From CAZDET01 sp964504335 (GTDB lineage Bacteria; Bacteroidota; Bacteroidia; Chitinophagales; Saprospiraceae), in contig CAZDET010000015.1 of assembly GCA_964504335.1 (NCBI GenBank), positions 20,984 to 84,983 of the forward strand: DNA of 64,000 nucleotides. Reading direction: 5' to 3'. Of the stretch, positions 1 through 8,461 are shown one piece after another; the stretch's first letter is position 1; each line of letters opens with the position of its first letter. Position numbers and translations under genes: made by a program. The notes beneath the pieces are model-generated. The model made no database searches. It was not told where the DNA came from and was given only the letters and a program-made list of their open reading frames with translations.

Positions 1-387
1 GAACGGATATTGAAATTAGAAGCCGGCCATTCACCAATCACTCGGCTCCTGTTTACTCCGGGCATTCGGATCCGCTCAAAGGCCCAATTTGGACCACAGG
101 CGCAGGAGCAGACCGATGCCAATGACGATATCAAACTGAGCTACGGCCTTGGCTGGGGATTAATAGAGACCCCTTACGGCCCTGGTGCCTTTAAGGAAGG
201 CCACGGAGAGGGCTTTCAGCACTATTCTATTGTATTTCCGGAACAGGACGCTGGCATCGTGATTATGTCAAATAGCGACAATGCTGAAAGCATTTTCAAA
301 TACCTCCTGGAAGAAGCCATCGGCGATCGGTTTACTCCCTGGAAGTGGGAGGGGTATGTACCGTATGATTGGGGGGATCTTGATTAA
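1..387 (+). CDS. C-terminal fragment of a beta-lactamase-family serine hydrolase
   Basis: Partial gene: the reading frame is open from the first base of the window, so the start and the catalytic SxxK and YxN motifs lie upstream. The visible 125 residues contain the GLGWG strand followed by a glycine- and histidine-rich loop (EGHGEGFQHY) and the IVIMSNSDNAE strand. This is the usual end of class C beta-lactamase-like hydrolases, where HxG near the C-terminus replaces the KTG box. Members are secreted or periplasmic esterases, D-aminopeptidases or PBP-like enzymes; the substrate cannot be told from this fragment. The stop codon lies at the first base triplet of a hairpin repeat next to a scaffold gap. 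Confidence 0.7.
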   Translation, partial: ERILKLEAGHSPITRLLFTPGIRIRSKAQFGPQAQEQTDANDDIKLSYGLGWGLIETPYGPGAFKEGHGEGFQHYSIVFPEQDAGIVIMSNSDNAESIFKYLLEEAIGDRFTPWKWEGYVPYDWGDLD

Positions 388-439
388 TGCTGTAATGCTG
401 TAATTACCCAATTTACAGGATTACAGCATTACAAGATTA
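385..439. repeat. Intergenic hairpin repeat, copy before gap 1
   Basis: A 55-bp element. After one extra TAATGCTG unit it forms a perfect 12-bp inverted repeat (arms 393-404 and 420-431, loop 405-419). An identical 55-bp copy follows the N run. Either the scaffolder left the overlapping contig ends on both sides of the gap, or the locus holds several tandem copies that could not be assembled. No T-tract follows the stem, so terminator function is uncertain. Confidence 0.85.
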
Positions 440-539
440 NNNNNNNNNNNNNNNNNNNNNNNNNNNNNNNNNNNNNNNNNNNNNNNNNNNNNNNNNNNNN
501 NNNNNNNNNNNNNNNNNNNNNNNNNNNNNNNNNNNNNNN
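440..539. other. Scaffold gap of 100 N
   Basis: Exactly 100 undetermined bases, the conventional filler length for a gap of unknown size. Identical 55-bp flanks show that the assembly broke inside a repeat, so the true size may be near zero or larger. Confidence 0.98.
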
Positions 540-594
540 TAATGCTGTAATGCTGTAATTACCCAATTTACAGGATTACAGCATTACAAGATTA
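540..594. repeat. Intergenic hairpin repeat, copy after gap 1
   Basis: Exact duplicate of the 55 bp at 385-439, with the same 12-bp stem. It sits between the convergent ends of the serine hydrolase and the caspase gene. Confidence 0.85.
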
Positions 595-596
595 AA

Positions 597-2621
597 TTAA
601 GACTCCGGCACGAAATCTGGATTGACCAATTGCAGCTGAATGACCTTGGTGATCCAATCGGAGATCGTGACGTCTTCCTCTTCCATGAAGGAGGAGCGGG
701 TGCTGTCGCGCATATCCGGTGGGGGAAGGCCATTGAGTTGGAAGTGCGTTACGGCTTCACTAAGCGCGGCTTCATCGGTGGAGACAATCAATTTTAAGTA
801 TGATTCTTCCATGGGCCAGTTGCCGTGCTTGATGTAATCCTCGCGTCGGAGTGGAATGATGCTGGGATCGATGCGGTGGTCGCATACGAAAAATCCGACT
901 CCTGGCAAGAGCGGTTTGACGTGCGGCTTGAGTAACGCGGGAGTGCAGGAGAAATCCATCCCCATAAACAAAGCGGAGACGAAGACCTGGTCGTCGGTTT
1001 GGTTGGTCAGGCGCATTTTCAGGCGCTGCCCCACCCGATCTACCAGGCCCCGTTTGGTTTTGAATGTCTTTTGGCGGTACGGCAGGCGGATTCGATCCTG
1101 CTCAATGGGGACGGGCTCTTCCGATCCGTCTTCCATTACTTCCCAGATTTCTATTTCGAGCGGAAACTTGGAGAAGATGATCGTATTTTCATTTTGCAGG
1201 TTTTTGATATACGACCATTGCGCGATTTCCTTGAGGTAATTGGCAGTTAGTTTGGCACCTCGCTCTTCAATGACTTCCCGCCGGACTAACGGGCGACCGT
1301 AGTTTTCCTTACCAGGCAGTACTATTTCGTAGTGGTTTTCGGTAAGCAGAAGCGTGTAATCGGCTCCCGTTTCCTGGTCGAGTAGATTGACGTTTCGCAC
1401 CTTTTCCAGCGCTTCTTTTAGCCAGTTGACACCATCCTCGTTTTCGACAACCTGGTGTAGATAGATCCCCACAGGAGTGGAAAAAAAATCGGCTACGTAC
1501 CCCTGGTACGTTTCCTGGGTATTTAGTTTCGCCTGATCGGTGGCACCGAAGGTCAGGGCGGTATATTTTTGGTACACTTTTTCGACGGAGGCATTGATTG
1601 TCTGGTCGCCCACTTCCACGGCGATCTTTCCGGCTCGCTCGGAGACGCCGCGCAGGGCTCCCATATCGATGATCCATTCTTTACCGCCATCTTCCCGGGT
1701 GGAATAGATGACGTTTCCGTAGAGAGGTTTCGACTCGGCCTGTTTCCCCAGAAACGTTTGGAAGAGGTCGCTGCTGTCGCCGGACGCGTAGATTTGCGGC
1801 GATTGGGAGAACTCGTTGCGGATGTAGTGCTGAATTCGGCTTTTTAAATCGTAATAAGTGACCGCGCCTTTTGAGCGTCGGAGGACTTCCAGCAGATTGT
1901 GCGTGAAGATGCCTTTGCCATCGCTTTCCCAGGCCGATTCGTCGCTGCGGCAAGCGGCCATTTGGACGTGCCGCCCCTCCGGAAGCAGTGCCTCCAGTGA
2001 TTGGCCGCCCTGGTATTTAGGTTCGAGTTCGCTCCAGAAGGCAAAATCGGTCAGTGCACGACGGGGGAAGGCCTTGCGGGCGGAGCGGGTGGTGGTGGGG
2101 AAGTAGCGGCGCTCCTCCTGTACGGCGGGGTTTTCACCCAGCCAGCTGTTGCGGGTATTATCACCCGAATTACAGCAATCGAAGATGGTTACTACGTGGG
2201 CGCCCTTATCGGCCACTTTGTTGATCATCCAGCGCAACTCCTTATCGGCCAGCAATTGGTAGTAGTTGTCCTCTTCGTTGACGCTGTCGAAGCAGATCAG
2301 GCATTCGAGCCGTTCGTTCGATTCGTTTGTCCAAAAGGTGGTGTCGGCTTCTTCCTGCGTGCCGTGCCCCGAAAAGTAGAAGAGGGCGACGTCGGCGGGC
2401 CCCGCCTGCCCTAGGTGGGTCGTGAATTGCTCTACCACTGCGGATTTGGTGGCTCCCTCGTTGGTCAGCTTTTCGATGGCGATATCGTAGTGCTGCCCTT
2501 CTTCTTCCTGAAGATAAGTAGCAATTTTTTCTACATCATCCAGGCAAGCGGACAGGGGCCGTACGGGCGAAGGATAATCCGTGATGCCCACTAGCAGGGC
2601 ATACAGCTTCTTTTTTTCCAT
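597..2621 (-). CDS. Caspase-family (C14-like) protease with large C-terminal domain
   Basis: 674 residues. Residues 1 to about 270 form a caspase/metacaspase-type p20 domain: an N-terminal YALLVGITDY strand, catalytic His86 in SGHGTQ and catalytic Cys150 in FDCCNSG. The C-terminal 380 residues look beta-rich and I cannot assign them; such extensions usually sense a partner or activate the protease. There is no signal peptide or membrane helix, so it should be cytoplasmic. It lies 25 bp downstream of the gasdermin-like gene on the same strand, so the two probably share a transcript. In known bacterial gasdermin loci a neighbouring protease cleaves an inhibitory tail off the pore former; that role here is inference. 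Protease fold confidence is high; the substrate is unknown. Confidence 0.88.
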   Translation of the reverse strand: MEKKKLYALLVGITDYPSPVRPLSACLDDVEKIATYLQEEEGQHYDIAIEKLTNEGATKSAVVEQFTTHLGQAGPADVALFYFSGHGTQEEADTTFWTNESNERLECLICFDSVNEEDNYYQLLADKELRWMINKVADKGAHVVTIFDCCNSGDNTRNSWLGENPAVQEERRYFPTTTRSARKAFPRRALTDFAFWSELEPKYQGGQSLEALLPEGRHVQMAACRSDESAWESDGKGIFTHNLLEVLRRSKGAVTYYDLKSRIQHYIRNEFSQSPQIYASGDSSDLFQTFLGKQAESKPLYGNVIYSTREDGGKEWIIDMGALRGVSERAGKIAVEVGDQTINASVEKVYQKYTALTFGATDQAKLNTQETYQGYVADFFSTPVGIYLHQVVENEDGVNWLKEALEKVRNVNLLDQETGADYTLLLTENHYEIVLPGKENYGRPLVRREVIEERGAKLTANYLKEIAQWSYIKNLQNENTIIFSKFPLEIEIWEVMEDGSEEPVPIEQDRIRLPYRQKTFKTKRGLVDRVGQRLKMRLTNQTDDQVFVSALFMGMDFSCTPALLKPHVKPLLPGVGFFVCDHRIDPSIIPLRREDYIKHGNWPMEESYLKLIVSTDEAALSEAVTHFQLNGLPPPDMRDSTRSSFMEEEDVTISDWITKVIQLQLVNPDFVPES

Positions 2622-2646
2622 AATGGGTCGAGTGTTTATTTAACCT

Positions 2647-3408
2647 CTAATCAACCTCTTCGTCGTCGAAGGGCATTTCTTCGAAAAGCAGTTCCCCTTC
2701 CAGGTCGCCTTCGTGTTTGGGCTGGAGTTGATCGCCGGTTCCGCCGAAGAATTTTTTCTTGATCCCCATGACTTTGTAGAGGGGTTGAAGGCCGCTTCTT
2801 CCGATTATTTCCGTGGCAATTTTCCGCTTGGCTACTACTTCGAGGCCCGCATCCGCGTTGGCGATGTCGAGGTCGCCGGCGCTGAGATCACCGTTGGCTT
2901 TGATTTCCATTTTGGCATCCTTGGCATTGCTGATGATGACCGTGGCAGAATCGGCTTCGATTACCTGGGTAACGATTACGTAATTCGGATCCCAGTCTCG
3001 TTGATTTGCTTTTTCGATGACGGCCTTTTCTACATCCTTCAAATTTCCGATAGAATGGATAGTGGTATTATTGGCCTTGAAGACGACGGCATTTTCGGAG
3101 CTGAAAGACACGATAAAGCCCGCTTCTGCATCGCCGAGCGCCGCAGCCTGGGGCGGTTTGACGTCCGCTGCTCCTTTGGCCATAATGGATACGCCCCCCT
3201 CCGAGGAATAGCTCATGGTGCCATCGCCGCTGGAGCTGTCGATGGTGATCGGAATGCCCTCTTCTTCCAGGGAGGTATAGCGTTGGAAAGCGCCCTTGTG
3301 CAATTTCCCTACATAGCCCACTTTCAGAGGGAGGTTGGGTTCCCAGGTGGCCCGGTAGCCAAACTTGTTCTTTAGTTGCTGGAGGTAGGTTTTCATTGGA
3401 CTAGCCAT
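2647..3408 (-). CDS. Gasdermin-like (putative pore-forming) protein, partner of the caspase
   Basis: 253 residues, no cysteine, no signal peptide, no stable membrane helix. Order of elements: amphipathic start (1-18), an LKVGYVGKLHKGAF strand pair (28-41), MSYSSEGGVSI (65-75), AGFIVSFSSENAVVF (96-110), a helix ending in W139, then YVIVTQVIEADSATVIIS (143-160), a PL motif (209-210), a basic patch (KKK, 217-219) and a very acidic tail (233-253). The sequence WxxxYVIVTxV after a helix resembles the gasdermin N-domain segment (WQTLL...VYVVTEV in GSDMD). Length, a short removable tail and a downstream caspase match known bacterial gasdermin operons. The N-terminal cysteine palmitoylated in some bacterial gasdermins is missing. 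Family membership is inference; it could be another caspase-associated beta-rich protein. Confidence 0.45.
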   Translation of the reverse strand: MASPMKTYLQQLKNKFGYRATWEPNLPLKVGYVGKLHKGAFQRYTSLEEEGIPITIDSSSGDGTMSYSSEGGVSIMAKGAADVKPPQAAALGDAEAGFIVSFSSENAVVFKANNTTIHSIGNLKDVEKAVIEKANQRDWDPNYVIVTQVIEADSATVIISNAKDAKMEIKANGDLSAGDLDIANADAGLEVVAKRKIATEIIGRSGLQPLYKVMGIKKKFFGGTGDQLQPKHEGDLEGELLFEEMPFDDEEVD

Positions 3409-4100
3409 AAATATGCGTGTTTAGGTTCAAATAAAAGCGTACATGCCTGATCGTGAGCCAAAATCAGTCGGCCCTCGAAGGATATTTTCGGAAATTGGAC
3501 ATAATAATAAACAGGATGTGCGTAAGCGGGAGCTTTGGGATTGCCCGTAATATAGGAGATAATTCCAAGAAATATTTGGGGGATTTCTTACTTGGCCGCA
3601 TAAATGCATTGGAATCGACCGTGCTCCCTTGTCCGGCCAGAAAATATCCTTACGTGGAAAGACCAACCGGCGTTCCAACGTCTCACATTTGAAGTTTATA
3701 ATGTCACACTCAATCGGAACATTCTGCTGGGGGGGGGACGGAGGGGGCCAACTTCAAATGATAGCAACGCTAAATTATTAATTCGAGCTGTACCTAAATA
3801 CCGGTTATCAACGGGGAGACACGGGAATAAAAGTATTTAATTCGAATTATTATGCTCTCGAAAAGAAACACAAAAGGGCGGAAAGCCGACCGGCCTTCCG
3901 CCAACAAAATTTGTTTGGGCCATAGAGGCCACCGCGCTGGCGTTCGAGACACCAGCTGCATCTTAGCGATGCAGGGTTAATTACACATTTGGTCAATTGC
4001 TTTCGGACATACGCATTCCGCGACATCCCAGGGACGTTGAAAGCTATCGACTTGCGTTTTTGTGCGATTTTGACCTTTTGACGGAGATTCGTCGGGAAGG
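3409..4100. other. 690-bp intergenic region without a convincing gene
   Basis: Between the gasdermin-like gene and corA. Short open frames exist on both strands (for example 3453-3692 plus and 3850-4167 minus), but their products have biased composition and no recognisable motif. The region is AT-richer than its surroundings and contains a run of eight or nine G around 3730. The only element I can support is a minus-strand terminator near 3877-3902. It may hold regulatory sequence for the gasdermin-like/caspase pair. Confidence 0.6.
3862..3902 (-). terminator. Rho-independent terminator downstream of corA
   Basis: Read on the minus strand: an 11-bp GC-rich stem (arms 3892-3902 and 3877-3887, one U-G wobble) with a 4-nt loop, followed by a T-rich tract (CTTTTGTGTTTCTTTTC). 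It lies about 200 bp beyond the corA stop, so it probably ends the corA transcript with a long 3' UTR. Confidence 0.65.
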
Positions 4101-5186
4101 TCACAGCCAGCGCTTGCGGCGGAAGTAAAAAATGAGCCCGATCGTGATGCACACCATGATTCCCCACAGTAAATAATAGCCGTAGCGGTTTTTTAGCTCG
4201 GGCATATTTTCAAAGTTCATGCCGTACACACCGACGAGAAAGGTAAGCGGGATAAAAATGGTAGAAATGACCGTGAGCACCTGTACGACGTTGTTCATTT
4301 TGAAACTGATCTCCGAGACATACAACTCGTACAGGCCATTGAGTACATCGCGGTAGGTTTCTACCTGTTCCAGGGCTTGGGCCGAATGATCGTGCAGGTC
4401 GCGCACGAAGAGTTTGGTTTCTTCCTGTACCAGCGCGTGGTCGCTTTGGGCAAACTTATGGACGGCCTCCCGGAGCGGGGCAATTGACCGGCGCAGGCTC
4501 AGGGTCTGGAGTTTCCAATCGTGGATACGGCCTTTGCTGGTGGCTTGCGGGTCGCGGAGGATGTTAGCCTCTATTTCGTTGAAGGTTTCTTCGAGATCAT
4601 CGAGGGTATTGAAATAGTAATCGACAACGGTATCCATCAGGGCGTACGCCAGATAATCGGGGCCGCGCTGGCGAATTTTCCCGCGTCCGGCTTCGAGGCG
4701 CTGCCGGACGGGTTCGAAGAGGTCGTGAGCGTCCTCCTGGAAGGAAATCACGACACCCGGTGCGACGTAGATACCGACCTGTTCCATCTGAAACGCTTCT
4801 TCCGCCGGCAGGAGCCGGAAAGCACGGATGATAAGAAAAATGCCGTTGGGGTACTCTTCGAACTTGGGTCGCTGATTCGTGTCGAGTACATCTTCCAAAA
4901 CGAGCGGATGGATTTGGTAGCGCCGGCCAATGTCTTCGATGAGAGGTACGCGCTGGATGCCCCGGAAGTCGTACCAGGTGACGGCTGGTTGGCTCTCTGG
5001 TTCGGGCAGCTCGTTGAGGCGCTGCTGGTGGGAAAATGTCTCCGGATCATACTGGAGCAGGTGGATGTATACTTCACCTTCTTCGCGAGAGCCCGTATAC
5101 ACCAAGCTGCCGGGCGGAGCACCAACCCGTCGTTTCCGGATAACCTGAGGTTTTTTAAGCAGTGTGCGTTTCTTTCGTTTTGCCAT
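4101..5186 (-). CDS. corA: CorA-type magnesium/cobalt transporter
   Basis: 361 residues. The C-terminus shows the diagnostic pair of membrane helices: TM1 ends in the selectivity motif YGMNFENMPEL, followed by TM2 and a basic RRKRWL tail. The first 290 residues are the soluble alpha/beta funnel with a long helical stalk. A lysine/arginine-rich N-terminus precedes it, with no signal peptide, as expected for the inner-membrane pentamer that conducts Mg2+. The GMN tripeptide is intact and the length is normal. The ATG at 5184-5186 is the only sensible start. Single-gene unit, with a terminator beyond it at about 3870. Confidence 0.95.
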   Translation of the reverse strand: MAKRKKRTLLKKPQVIRKRRVGAPPGSLVYTGSREEGEVYIHLLQYDPETFSHQQRLNELPEPESQPAVTWYDFRGIQRVPLIEDIGRRYQIHPLVLEDVLDTNQRPKFEEYPNGIFLIIRAFRLLPAEEAFQMEQVGIYVAPGVVISFQEDAHDLFEPVRQRLEAGRGKIRQRGPDYLAYALMDTVVDYYFNTLDDLEETFNEIEANILRDPQATSKGRIHDWKLQTLSLRRSIAPLREAVHKFAQSDHALVQEETKLFVRDLHDHSAQALEQVETYRDVLNGLYELYVSEISFKMNNVVQVLTVISTIFIPLTFLVGVYGMNFENMPELKNRYGYYLLWGIMVCITIGLIFYFRRKRWL

Positions 5187-5272
5187 GACTGATCACATAG
5201 ACAACCTTAAATAAATGGACGATGTTTGTATGAAGAATTGTTCATGTATTGAGTTACACCAATCCAACCAGC

Positions 5273-6688
5273 ATGAAAATAGAGCAAATCTACACGGGCT
5301 GCCTGGCACAAGGCGCCTACTACATCGAAAGCGAGGGAGAAGCGGTTATTATTGACCCTCTGCGCGAAACGGAGCCTTACCTCAAAAAAGCGGCGGCAGA
5401 TGGAGCAACCATCAAGTACATTCTTGAAACGCACTTCCACGCCGACTTTGTGTCGGGGCACCTCGACCTGGCCGAGAAGAGCGGCGCGCAGATCGTCTTC
5501 GGCCCCGGGGCTAGAACGGCCTACGAAAAGCACACCGCCAAAGACGGCGAGCTGCTGCACGTTGGTAAGCTGACGATCAAGGTACTGCATACCCCCGGGC
5601 ATACCCTGGAGAGTACCACCTACCTGCTCTTCGACGAAAATGGCGGGGAGCACGCTATATTTACCGGCGACACGCTGTTTATCGGCGACGTCGGCCGACC
5701 TGACCTGGCGCAGAAAGCTGGTTCCATTACAATGGAGGACCTGGCCGGCATGCTTTACGATAGCCTGCGGGAAAAGATCATGCCGCTACCCGATTCCGTG
5801 ATCGTCTATCCGGCGCACGGTGCCGGTTCAGCCTGCGGCAAAAAGATGAGTTCGGAAACAACTGATACGCTGGGCAACCAGAAGCAATTCAACTACGCCC
5901 TGCGCGCCGATATGACCAAGGAGGAGTTCATCCGGGAGGTGACGGAAGGATTAGCGCCGCCTCCGGCTTACTTCAAGGAAAATGCCAGGATTAACAAAGA
6001 AGGCTACGAAAGTATCGACACCGTCATGGAGCGCGGCGTAGTAGCATTGGATCCCGAGGCGTTTGAAGCCGCTGCCAACCGGGAAAGCGCTTTGGTGCTT
6101 GATGTGCGCGACGAAGTGGATTTCGTGAAGGGCTTTATCCCTAACGCCATTTTCATCGGGCTCGATGGCAACTTTGCCCCCTGGGTCGGTGCGCTCATAC
6201 CGGACTTGCGGCAGCCCATCTTGCTCGTTGCTCCGGCGGATCGGGCGGAAGAGGCTGTCAAGCGGCTCGCGCGGGTAGGCTACGACAACACCATCGGCTA
6301 TCTGGACGGTGGTTTCGACGCCTGGCGGGCGGCCGGCAAGGAAGTGGATACTCTGGAAGCCATTGATGCCGAGACCGTTGTGGAACGCTATCGGAATGAA
6401 CAGCTCACTCAGCTGGTCGATGTGCGGCGCCCGGGCGAGTACGGCGTTGGGCACGTGCAGGGAGCCATTAACCTCCCGCTTGATTTCATCAACGAGCAGC
6501 TTGGCAAACTCGATCGGGAGCAGGCCTACACTCTGCATTGCCGATCCGGATACCGGGCTACCATTGCCGCGAGTATCCTGAAGGCCCGGGGTTATGAGCA
6601 CCTCGTAGGCGTGCACGGGATGGTAGACGATATATTGAGTGCAGAAGAAATTGTAACGGAAACCGGGGCGGTCGGTACCGAAGTATAA
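5273..6688 (+). CDS. MBL-fold persulfide dioxygenase-like protein with two rhodanese domains
   Basis: 471 residues from the ATG at 5273; an in-frame ATG at 5249 would add 8 unconserved residues. Residues 1-230 form a metallo-beta-lactamase domain of the ETHE1/CstB type: H54-F-H56-A-D58-F-V-S-G-H63, H110 in TPGH, D133 in TGD. The usual HxHxDH motif has Phe59 instead of the second-metal His, which fits a mononuclear iron persulfide dioxygenase. A first rhodanese domain follows (about 255-345) whose active-site loop reads APADRAEEA, with no cysteine, so it is catalytically dead. The second (about 360-455) has an intact CRSGYR loop. Together they suggest oxidation of glutathione or protein persulfide coupled to sulfur transfer. 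Followed 35 bp later by a SulP permease, a typical sulfide-detoxification neighbourhood. Confidence 0.9.
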   Translation: MKIEQIYTGCLAQGAYYIESEGEAVIIDPLRETEPYLKKAAADGATIKYILETHFHADFVSGHLDLAEKSGAQIVFGPGARTAYEKHTAKDGELLHVGKLTIKVLHTPGHTLESTTYLLFDENGGEHAIFTGDTLFIGDVGRPDLAQKAGSITMEDLAGMLYDSLREKIMPLPDSVIVYPAHGAGSACGKKMSSETTDTLGNQKQFNYALRADMTKEEFIREVTEGLAPPPAYFKENARINKEGYESIDTVMERGVVALDPEAFEAAANRESALVLDVRDEVDFVKGFIPNAIFIGLDGNFAPWVGALIPDLRQPILLVAPADRAEEAVKRLARVGYDNTIGYLDGGFDAWRAAGKEVDTLEAIDAETVVERYRNEQLTQLVDVRRPGEYGVGHVQGAINLPLDFINEQLGKLDREQAYTLHCRSGYRATIAASILKARGYEHLVGVHGMVDDILSAEEIVTETGAVGTEV

Positions 6689-6723
6689 CCGCCTCGATTG
6701 CTGGATAGCTGTATAGTCATGGT

Positions 6724-8451
6724 ATGCGCGTAGGTCGGTTATTTCCGGGGTTGCGGTATCTGAAAGGGTACCGTACCAGGGATTGGTTCAACGATATACT
6801 AGCCGGATTGACGGTCAGTGTGTTGCTTGTACCTCAGGTAATGGCCTACGCGCAACTCGCCGGATTACCGCCGGTGTACGGGCTGTATGCTTCCACCATT
6901 CCTCTTTTACTGTATGGTTTGATGGGCAGCTCGCCGCACCTATCGGTGGGGCCGACCGCCCTTACCTCGATTCTCGTCTTTGCGGGGGTGAGTGTGCTGG
7001 CCGAACCCTTTAGTCCTGAATTCATTCGTTTGGCCATCACGGCGGGTTTGTTGGCGGGCGTATTGCAACTCGCGTTTGGGCTGTTGCGATTAGGCGTACT
7101 GGTCAATTTTCTGTCCCGGCCGGTGATTAGCGGATTTACGTCGGCAGCGGCCATTCTGATTGCGCTCAGCCAAACGGAGGCGTTGCTGGGTATCCCCAAC
7201 GGTTCGGGGAGCCTGTTGCACGAAACGTTGCTTCACCTTTATCGATCTCTTGATCAGATCAGTGGGTTGACCGCAGCGGTTGGCGTGGGTGCGATCGTGT
7301 TCCTGCTCAGCCTGAAGCGGTGGCTTCCCTGGTTTCCGGCTCCGCTGGTGCTGCTCATACTCGGCACGGGCCTGACGGCCTGGCTGCGGCTAGACCTCCA
7401 GGGTTTAGCCATCGTGGGCGATGTGCCCTGGGGGCTTCCCGATTTTCAATGGCCGGTGCTCAATGCGTCGGTAGTAAGGGACCTGGCTCCCGCAACGATT
7501 ACGATTGCCTTCATTAGTTTCATCGAAGCGATGGCGATTTCCAAAGCGCTCGAAAGCCGCCACAATTACTACCAGGTGCGGGCCAACCAGGAGTTGATTG
7601 CCCTGGGCATCGCGAAGATTGGCGGCGCTTTTTTCCAGTCGGTGCCTTCATCGGGCAGCCTGTCGCGTTCGGCGCTCAATGAGGATAGTGGGGCGCACTC
7701 GGGCATTGCTTCGCTGGTGGGGGCCGCGGTGGTCGTGTTGGTGCTGCTGGTGCTTACTCCGCTCTTCTATTATTTACCCCAGGCCGTTCTTGGAGCCGTT
7801 ATTTTCACCACGATCATCGGCTTATTCCAGGGGGCGGAAATGCGCAAGTTATTGCGGCACGACCGGCGCGATTTTGCCGTGCTGATGGTCACCTTTCTGC
7901 TTACTCTTGCCCTTGGCATCCAGCAGGGCATTGCCGCGGGGGTCGTGCTTTCCATCATTCTGGTTATTTCCCGCAACGCCCGGCCCAACATCGCTATCCT
8001 GGGCCGGCTACCCGATACGCAGCACTTCCGCAATATCGACCGCTTCGACGAAGCCATCCTGGAGCCGGATGTGCTCATCTTGCGCTTCGATTCGCAACTC
8101 TACTTCGCCAATGCCGACTACTTCCGCGAGGAAATCGAGCGCTGCGTCTCCGAAAAGGAGGGCCTCCGGCTGCTGATCCTCGATGCCCGCTCCATTCACG
8201 ATCTCGACAGCACCGGGGTGTATATCCTCACTCGGCTGGTAGACGTACTCCAAGGGCGGGGCATCACTTTTTACGTCGCCGGCGTCATTGGGCCCGTGCG
8301 GGATTTGCTTTTCCGCACCGGCTTGATGGAGCGCATTGGCCTGGCCAATCAGTTCTTATCCATCGACGATGCGCTGGCGTACTACCGGGCTAAAGAAACG
8401 GAGAACCCCGACTGGGATGGGGCAGCGGTGCAGACGAAACATCGGAAATGA
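6724..8451 (+). CDS. SulP-family anion permease with STAS domain
   Basis: 575 residues. It opens with the SulP signature: a short cytoplasmic start, then a helix with LAGLTVSVLLVPQVMAYAQLAGLPPVYGLY. About 10-12 hydrophobic helices run to residue 420. The GSLSRSALN loop typical of SLC26/SulP transporters is present around residue 315. A C-terminal STAS domain (about 440-555) contains the LILDARSIHDLDSTG motif. It probably carries sulfate or another anion (bicarbonate is the main alternative) across the inner membrane. Placement between rhodanese genes favours sulfate or sulfite. Confidence 0.93.
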   Translation: MRVGRLFPGLRYLKGYRTRDWFNDILAGLTVSVLLVPQVMAYAQLAGLPPVYGLYASTIPLLLYGLMGSSPHLSVGPTALTSILVFAGVSVLAEPFSPEFIRLAITAGLLAGVLQLAFGLLRLGVLVNFLSRPVISGFTSAAAILIALSQTEALLGIPNGSGSLLHETLLHLYRSLDQISGLTAAVGVGAIVFLLSLKRWLPWFPAPLVLLILGTGLTAWLRLDLQGLAIVGDVPWGLPDFQWPVLNASVVRDLAPATITIAFISFIEAMAISKALESRHNYYQVRANQELIALGIAKIGGAFFQSVPSSGSLSRSALNEDSGAHSGIASLVGAAVVVLVLLVLTPLFYYLPQAVLGAVIFTTIIGLFQGAEMRKLLRHDRRDFAVLMVTFLLTLALGIQQGIAAGVVLSIILVISRNARPNIAILGRLPDTQHFRNIDRFDEAILEPDVLILRFDSQLYFANADYFREEIERCVSEKEGLRLLILDARSIHDLDSTGVYILTRLVDVLQGRGITFYVAGVIGPVRDLLFRTGLMERIGLANQFLSIDDALAYYRAKETENPDWDGAAVQTKHRK

Positions 8452-8461
8452 TGTTCCGATG
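8440..8461. repeat. Inverted repeat over the sulP stop codon
   Basis: Perfect 8-bp arms (8440-8447 and 8454-8461) around a 6-nt loop, followed by further GATG/TGATG-type short reiterations up to about 8476. The stem includes the last codons of the permease gene. It lacks a T-tract, so it may be an mRNA-end hairpin or a member of the short reiterated intergenic repeats found elsewhere in the window. Confidence 0.45.

Noticed and set aside
385..594. Identical 55-bp direct repeats as attachment sites or a transposon footprint
   Set aside because: They flank a 100-N scaffold gap, so assembly of a repeat is the simpler explanation; no integrase or transposase is present.
3453..3840. Short plus-strand frames in the 690-bp intergenic region
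   Set aside because: No start context, no motif and odd composition; they could not be supported as genes.
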